Source of the DNA: Lachnospiraceae bacterium UBA1759
GTDB lineage: Bacteria; Bacillota; Clostridia; Lachnospirales; Lachnospiraceae
Assembly: GCA_002315555.1 (NCBI GenBank)
Contig: DCHF01000003.1
Location: 3,720-67,719, forward strand
Length of the DNA: 64,000 bases
Direction of reading: 5' to 3'
A program made the translations under genes and the position numbers. The notes beneath the pieces are model-generated. The model made no database searches. It was not told the DNA's origin and worked only from the letters and a program-made list of their open reading frames with translations. Below are positions 60,361-64,000 of the stretch, piece by piece (the first letter of the stretch is position 1; every line of letters begins with the position of its first letter).

Positions 60361-60372
60361 TTGTGCTATAGT
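60344..60372 (+). promoter_or_regulatory. Promoter of rpmG-secE-nusG-rplKA
   Basis: TTGACT (60344-60349), 17 bases, TATAGT (60367-60372). Confidence 0.75.
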
Positions 60373-60441
60373 ATTATGGCGTCTTAATATGGAGAGACGT
60401 GTGAACTTGCCTGTTCACATATTACGATGGAGGTGGAAATC

Positions 60442-60591
60442 GTGCGTGTAAGAATTACTTTAGAATGTACTGAATGCCATCAGCGTAACTACAATCTGAC
60501 AAAGGAAAAGAAGAACCATCCGGAAAGAATGGAAACCAAGAAGTACTGCAGATTTTGTCAGAGACATACCATGCACAAGGAGACTAAGTAA
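60442..60591 (+). CDS. rpmG: 50S ribosomal protein L33
   Basis: 49 residues, too short for a 60-residue cut-off. Zinc-binding form: CTEC near 9-12 and CRFC near 37-40. Wording RITLECTECHQRNY and KKYCRFCQRHTMHKETK is standard L33. Starts with GTG at 60442, with GGAGGTGG upstream. First gene before secE, the common Gram-positive order. Confidence 0.95.
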   Translation: MRVRITLECTECHQRNYNLTKEKKNHPERMETKKYCRFCQRHTMHKETK

Positions 60592-60642
60592 TCTGATTTA
60601 AGATTACGTCCTGTCCGATTTGTGCAGATAAGGAGTAGAATT

Positions 60643-60864
60643 ATGGCTGAAAAGAGCAAGGCTACGCAGAAAAAAGCGAATTTTATCGTTTCTTTCGCGA
60701 AGGGCCTGAAGGCTGAACTGAAGAAGATCAACTGGCCGACCAAGGACGATGTATTTAAGCAGTCCGTTGCTGTCGTTGTGATCTCTGCAGTTCTGTGCGG
60801 ATTCATTCGTCTGATCGATGTTCTGGCACAGTATCTGATCGGTACTGTCAGCTCGATCTTCTGA
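60643..60864 (+). CDS. secE: Preprotein translocase subunit SecE
   Basis: 73 residues with one C-terminal membrane helix. The conserved amphipathic segment LKAELKKINWPTKDDVFKQS precedes it, as in short Gram-positive SecE. Part of the SecYEG channel. AAGGAG before the ATG at 60643. Confidence 0.94.
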   Translation: MAEKSKATQKKANFIVSFAKGLKAELKKINWPTKDDVFKQSVAVVVISAVLCGFIRLIDVLAQYLIGTVSSIF

Positions 60865-60875
60865 TCGGAGGCCGC

Positions 60876-61394
60876 ATGGAAGAGGCTAAATGGTATGTAG
60901 CTCATACTTATTCCGGGTATGAGAACAAAGTAAAAGTAGACATTGAAAAGACCATTGTAAACCGCAATCTGCAGGAGCAGATTCTGGAAGTCTCCATTCC
61001 CGTTGAAGAGGTCGTGGAAATCAAGAACGGTGTTAAAAAAGTTACGGAACATAAGCTGTTCCCGTGCTACGTTCTTTTACACATGATCATGAACGAAGAG
61101 ACCTGGTACGTCGTCCGTAACACAAGAGGTGTTACCGGCTTCGTCGGCCCGGGATCCAAGCCCGTTCCGCTCAGTGACGAGGAAATGCTCAATATGGGCA
61201 TCGGAGGCAACAAGAATATCGTGGTTGATTATGAGCCCGGCGATGAAGTCGTCGCGATCAGCGGTGCATGGCGTGATACCGTCGGCACTATCAAGTCGAT
61301 CAACCAGCAGAAGCAGACCGTTACGATCATGGTCGATATGTTTGGCCGCGAGACCCCGGTTGAATTAGGGTTTACGGAAGTTAAGAAAAAGTAA
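60876..61394 (+). CDS. nusG: Transcription antitermination factor NusG
   Basis: 172 residues. N-terminal NGN domain (KWYVAHTYSGYENKVK near 5; FPCYVLLHM near 62; VRNTRGVTGFVG near 79) and C-terminal KOW domain (GDEVVAISGAWRDTVGTI near 122). Binds RNA polymerase to modulate pausing. GGAGG precedes the ATG at 60876. Confidence 0.95.
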   Translation: MEEAKWYVAHTYSGYENKVKVDIEKTIVNRNLQEQILEVSIPVEEVVEIKNGVKKVTEHKLFPCYVLLHMIMNEETWYVVRNTRGVTGFVGPGSKPVPLSDEEMLNMGIGGNKNIVVDYEPGDEVVAISGAWRDTVGTIKSINQQKQTVTIMVDMFGRETPVELGFTEVKKK

Positions 61395-61396
61395 TA

Positions 61397-61414
61397 CATC
61401 GACGTTCGTCGATG
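61397..61414 (+). repeat. Short perfect hairpin after nusG
   Basis: CATCGACG / CGTCGATG with a two-base centre (as RNA more likely a six-base CGTTCG loop). It directly precedes the L1-type leader structure of rplK. Confidence 0.6.
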
Positions 61415-61443
61415 GTGGGAGGGAAATTCCCGTAATTTACCAC
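61415..61443 (+). promoter_or_regulatory. L1-type leader structure before rplK
   Basis: Outer stem GTGG/CCAC, a 5' GA bulge opposite a longer A/T-rich strand, inner stem GGGA/TCCC with a three-base loop. The same layout recurs before rplA. It resembles the asymmetric-loop site bound by ribosomal protein L1 for autogenous control. Confidence 0.6.
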
Positions 61444-61459
61444 ATTAGGAGGTGCCAAA

Positions 61460-61885
61460 ATGGCAAAGAAGATTGATGGATTTATTAAGTTACAGATTGC
61501 TGCCGGCAAAGCAACCCCGGCTCCGCCTGTAGGTCCGGCCCTTGGTCAGAAGGGCGTAAATATCGTTCAGTTTACTAAGGAATTTAATGCGAGAACAGCT
61601 GATAAGGGTGACACCGTTATTCCGGTCATCATCACTGTTTACTCAGATAAGAGTTTCACTTTCGTTTGCAAGACTCCGCCTGCTGCAGTTCTGATTAAGA
61701 AGGCATGCAACATTAAGACCGCATCCGGTACTCCGAACAAGGTCAAGGTTGCAAAGCTCTCACAGGCTGACCTTCGCGCTATCGCTGAGACCAAGATGCC
61801 TGACTTAAACGCAGCATCTATCGAAGCAGCTATGAGCATGATCGCCGGTACTGCAAGATCTATGGGCGTTACCGTAGAAGAGTGA
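61460..61885 (+). CDS. rplK: 50S ribosomal protein L11
   Basis: 141 residues, normal. N-terminal KLQIAAGKATPAPPVGPALGQKGVNI contains the proline-rich thiostrepton/GTPase-centre region (given in part), and the C-terminal RNA-binding domain follows. AGGAGG before the ATG. Confidence 0.97.
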   Translation: MAKKIDGFIKLQIAAGKATPAPPVGPALGQKGVNIVQFTKEFNARTADKGDTVIPVIITVYSDKSFTFVCKTPPAAVLIKKACNIKTASGTPNKVKVAKLSQADLRAIAETKMPDLNAASIEAAMSMIAGTARSMGVTVEE

Positions 61886-61916
61886 TCAGGACACGTTGAA
61901 ACGAAATAAATAGGAA

Positions 61917-61944
61917 GTGGGAGGGACATTCCCGAAAATACCAC
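61917..61944 (+). promoter_or_regulatory. L1-type leader structure before rplA
   Basis: GTGG-GA-GGGA-CAT-TCCC then seven bases and CCAC, the same architecture and nearly the same sequence as the element before rplK. Confidence 0.6.
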
Positions 61945-61957
61945 ATGGAGGTTTTAA

Positions 61958-62653
61958 ATGAAGAGAGGTAAAAAGTATAAAGAGTCTGCTAAGTTAGTAG
62001 ACCGTTCCGTACTTTATGATGCAGCTGACGCGATCGCTTTAGTAAAGAAGAGCGCTCCTGCTAAATTTGATGAAACTGTAGAACTTCACATTCGTACCGG
62101 TTGTGACGGCCGTCACGCTGAACAGCAGGTTCGTGGCGCTGTTGTGCTTCCGAACGGTACCGGTAAGAGCGTTCGCGTTTTAGTATTTGCTAAGGGTGAC
62201 AGAGTCGAGCAGGCTCTTGCAGCCGGTGCAGATTTCGCCGGTGGCGAAGAACTCGTTCCGAGAATTCAGAACGAGGGCTGGCTTGATTTCGATGTAGTAG
62301 TTGCTACTCCGGATATGATGGGTGTTGTTGGTCGTTTAGGTCGTATCCTTGGACCGAAGGGCTTAATGCCGAACCCGAAGGCCGGCACCGTAACGATGGA
62401 CGTTACCAATGCTGTTAAGGAAATTAAAGCCGGTAAGATCGAATACCGTCTTGATAAGTCCAACATCATTCATGTTCCGGTAGGTAAGGTTTCCTTCACA
62501 GAGGAACAGCTCGGTGAGAACTTCCAGACAATCATCGATGCAATCAACAAGGCTAGACCGTCAGCACTTAAGGGTCAGTATCTGAGAAGCGTAACGCTTT
62601 CTTCTACCATGGGCCCGGGCGTAAAGCTGAATGTTACCAAGCTGCAGGGTTAA
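61958..62653 (+). CDS. rplA: 50S ribosomal protein L1
   Basis: 231 residues, normal. The family signature PNPKAGTVTMDV with ILGPKGLMPNP lies near 125-145, and FDETVELHIRTG near 37 binds rRNA. L1 forms the mobile stalk at the ribosome E site and represses its own mRNA. The rplJL genes that commonly follow are not here; a strong terminator is. Confidence 0.97.
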   Translation: MKRGKKYKESAKLVDRSVLYDAADAIALVKKSAPAKFDETVELHIRTGCDGRHAEQQVRGAVVLPNGTGKSVRVLVFAKGDRVEQALAAGADFAGGEELVPRIQNEGWLDFDVVVATPDMMGVVGRLGRILGPKGLMPNPKAGTVTMDVTNAVKEIKAGKIEYRLDKSNIIHVPVGKVSFTEEQLGENFQTIIDAINKARPSALKGQYLRSVTLSSTMGPGVKLNVTKLQG

Positions 62654-62700
62654 TTCCCCGGCTATTGATTATTGATGATTTTATAAGTGAACAGGCAGAA

Positions 62701-62734
62701 AAACAGGCTGTACGAAAGTACAGCCTGTTTTTTG
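62701..62734 (+). terminator. Terminator of the rpmG-rplA operon
   Basis: Thirteen-base perfect stem AAACAGGCTGTAC / GTACAGCCTGTTT with a GAAA tetraloop and TTTT. 62,735-62,841 shows no gene. Confidence 0.95.
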
Positions 62735-62841
62735 TTTCAACGACGACGAAAACAAATTCAGCCTGGTGAGATTCGGCAGTGACCGCGCACATTCGCAATC
62801 AATGTGCCTCACGTCTTCCGTCGACTCACATTGCCTCCTTC

Positions 62842-62870
62842 TTGATAAAACGTAAGCGCTGTGGTAGAGT
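62842..62870 (+). promoter_or_regulatory. Promoter of the aldo/keto reductase gene
   Basis: TTGATA (62842-62847), 17 bases, TAGAGT (62865-62870). Confidence 0.55.
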
Positions 62871-62915
62871 GGAGATAACACACAGCGGGCGGTGAACTGC
62901 CCGGAAAGGACGATC

Positions 62916-63908
62916 ATGACTTACGTTGCTAACGAGAACCGCTATGACAAAATGATCTACAGAAGATGCGGGAAGAGCGGCATTTTACTGCCGGCAATCT
63001 CCATCGGCCTGTGGCATAATTTCGGTGATATTACGCCGTTCCGCACACAGCAGGAGATCCTGAGAACGGCTTTTGACCTCGGCATTACGCATTTTGACCT
63101 TGCAAACAATTACGGCCCGCCTTATGGTGAAGCCGAGACGAATTTCGGGCGTCACATGGATACCGACTGGCGTCCGTACCGTGACGAGCTGATCCTGTCT
63201 ACAAAGGCCGGTTATGATATGTGGAAGGGCCCGTACGGTGATCACGGCAGTCGCAAGTACCTGATGGCCAGCCTGGATCAGAGCCTGAAGCGTATGCATG
63301 TGGACTATGTGGATATTTTCTATCATCACCGTCCGGATCCGGAGACGCCGATCGAAGAGACCATAGGCGCGTTGTATGACATCGTAAAGAGCGGTAAGGC
63401 CCTGTACGCGGGCATCTCCAATTACAATGCGGAGCAGGCATCCGCTGCAATCAAATGCATGAAGGATATGGGCATGCATCTTCTGATCCATCAGCCCAAC
63501 TATTCGATGTTCAACCGCTCGATCGAGCACGGCCTGACCGATGTTCTCCGTGAAGAGGGCGTGGGCTGTATCGCGTTTGGTCCGCTGGCCGGCGGCCGGT
63601 TGACCGGTCGCTACCTGGAGGGGATCCCGGCCGATTCCAGAGCCGGACACGATCCGCGCTTCCTTCGCCCGGCCGATATTACCGATGAATATCGGACAAA
63701 GGTACGCGTACTGAACGAGATCGCTCAGGCTCGCGGCCAGAGCCTTGCGCAGATGGCGCTCGCGTGGACGCTTCGTGATGATACGGTCACCACCGCGCTG
63801 ATCGGCGCGAGCCGTGCATCCCAGGTGGTCGAAAACGTACAGGCACTTGATAATCTTGCCTTCACTGAAGAGGAACTTGCGGCGATCGATGCCGCTCTCG
63901 CACAGTGA
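62916..63908 (+). CDS. Aldo/keto reductase (YghZ-like)
   Basis: 330 residues, (beta/alpha)8 barrel. Catalytic set: Asp and Tyr in HFDLANNYGPPYGEAE near 61-76, Lys in LSTKAGYDMW near 98 and His in DIFYHHRPD near 127; the NADPH site is near LIGASRASQVVENV at 297. The wording is of the YghZ/L-glyceraldehyde-3-phosphate reductase group, which detoxifies aldehydes such as methylglyoxal. GAAAGGA precedes the ATG at 62916. Confidence 0.9.
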   Translation: MTYVANENRYDKMIYRRCGKSGILLPAISIGLWHNFGDITPFRTQQEILRTAFDLGITHFDLANNYGPPYGEAETNFGRHMDTDWRPYRDELILSTKAGYDMWKGPYGDHGSRKYLMASLDQSLKRMHVDYVDIFYHHRPDPETPIEETIGALYDIVKSGKALYAGISNYNAEQASAAIKCMKDMGMHLLIHQPNYSMFNRSIEHGLTDVLREEGVGCIAFGPLAGGRLTGRYLEGIPADSRAGHDPRFLRPADITDEYRTKVRVLNEIAQARGQSLAQMALAWTLRDDTVTTALIGASRASQVVENVQALDNLAFTEEELAAIDAALAQ

Positions 63909-63940
63909 GAATGGGCCTCATAAACAAGCGGAAAATAATA

Positions 63941-63974
63941 AAAAAGCCGGAAGCTTTACAGCTTCCGGCTTTTT
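63941..63974 (+). terminator. Terminator after the aldo/keto reductase
   Basis: AAAAAGCCGGAAGC / GCTTCCGGCTTTTT with a six-base loop. Confidence 0.93.
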
Positions 63975-64000
63975 GAATATTAGGGTCGTGACCCTGTTGA

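Noticed and set aside
1..64000. tRNA/rRNA genes, CRISPR arrays, insertion sequences, prophage, toxin-antitoxin or defence genes
   Set aside because: Looked for tRNA T-loop patterns, spaced repeats, transposase or integrase motifs and abortive-infection domains on both strands and saw none.

Overview
The window reads as chromosomal DNA of uncultured Clostridia (Bacillota): rimP-nusA-ylxR-ylxQ-infB-rbfA order, LexA, a TPP-riboswitch-controlled ThiT, a SpoIIQ-like M23 peptidase, dgt-dnaG-trmK, secE-nusG-rplK-rplA and strong AGGAGG-type ribosome binding sites. The two halves differ in codon style. Up to about 29.45 kb genes favour CTT/CTC/TTG for Leu, GTC for Val and many AAA Lys codons; from about 29.5 kb on they favour CTG, GTG/GTC, AAG and use CGG/AGA freely, as in many Lachnospiraceae. 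The change falls near the 3' end of glyS, so the window may be a recombinant chromosome or a joined (chimeric) assembly. I treat the halves as possibly different organisms.

Left half (1-29.5 kb). 0-5 kb: GH51 arabinofuranosidase with an EutH-type permease and a cut-off third gene, an M23 peptidase, and a GH28-like polygalacturonase. 5-10 kb: a galM-potA-potB-potC-potD operon (mutarotase plus polyamine importer) facing a MarR regulator with a two-gene heterodimeric ABC exporter (10-14 kb). 14-16 kb: lexA, a uridine-kinase-like gene, and thiT behind a TPP aptamer. 16-19.7 kb: a five-bladed beta-propeller glycosidase, GH78 rhamnosidase and a YdcZ membrane protein. 19.8-29.5 kb: a long translation operon, rimP to ribF, then a NifU-like scaffold gene and glyS.

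Right half (29.6-64 kb). An SDR; two secreted SH3-NlpC/P60 hydrolases followed by an MBOAT/DHHW pair (30.7-36.4 kb, probably cell-envelope remodelling and O-acetylation); a sugar-catabolism region (36.5-46.6 kb) with a CHEV-type GH4 alpha-galacturonidase, a tandem RhaM-like mutarotase, an alpha/beta hydrolase with triplicated start signals, Gfo/Idh oxidoreductase, TIM-barrel isomerase, GH43 and a clan GH-A enzyme, which fits rhamnogalacturonan use; dgt-dnaG-trmK with an SGNH esterase and GH127 beta-arabinofuranosidase; RNase P RNA; lgt-glgB-antiporter-ATP-grasp; a zinc-ribbon/TPR membrane protein; rpmG-secE-nusG-rplK-rplA with two L1-type leader structures; and an aldo/keto reductase.

I saw no tRNA, 5S/16S/23S rRNA, CRISPR array, insertion sequence, integrase or prophage. 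No stretch above 300 bases lacks a gene: the longest, 52,778-53,379, holds rnpB and the lgt promoter. The most unusual items are the codon-style seam at glyS, the 3 x 35-bp repeat that makes two coupled 12-codon ORFs before the esterase, the TPP switch whose P1 strand is also the terminator arm, and the half-dead tandem RhaM.
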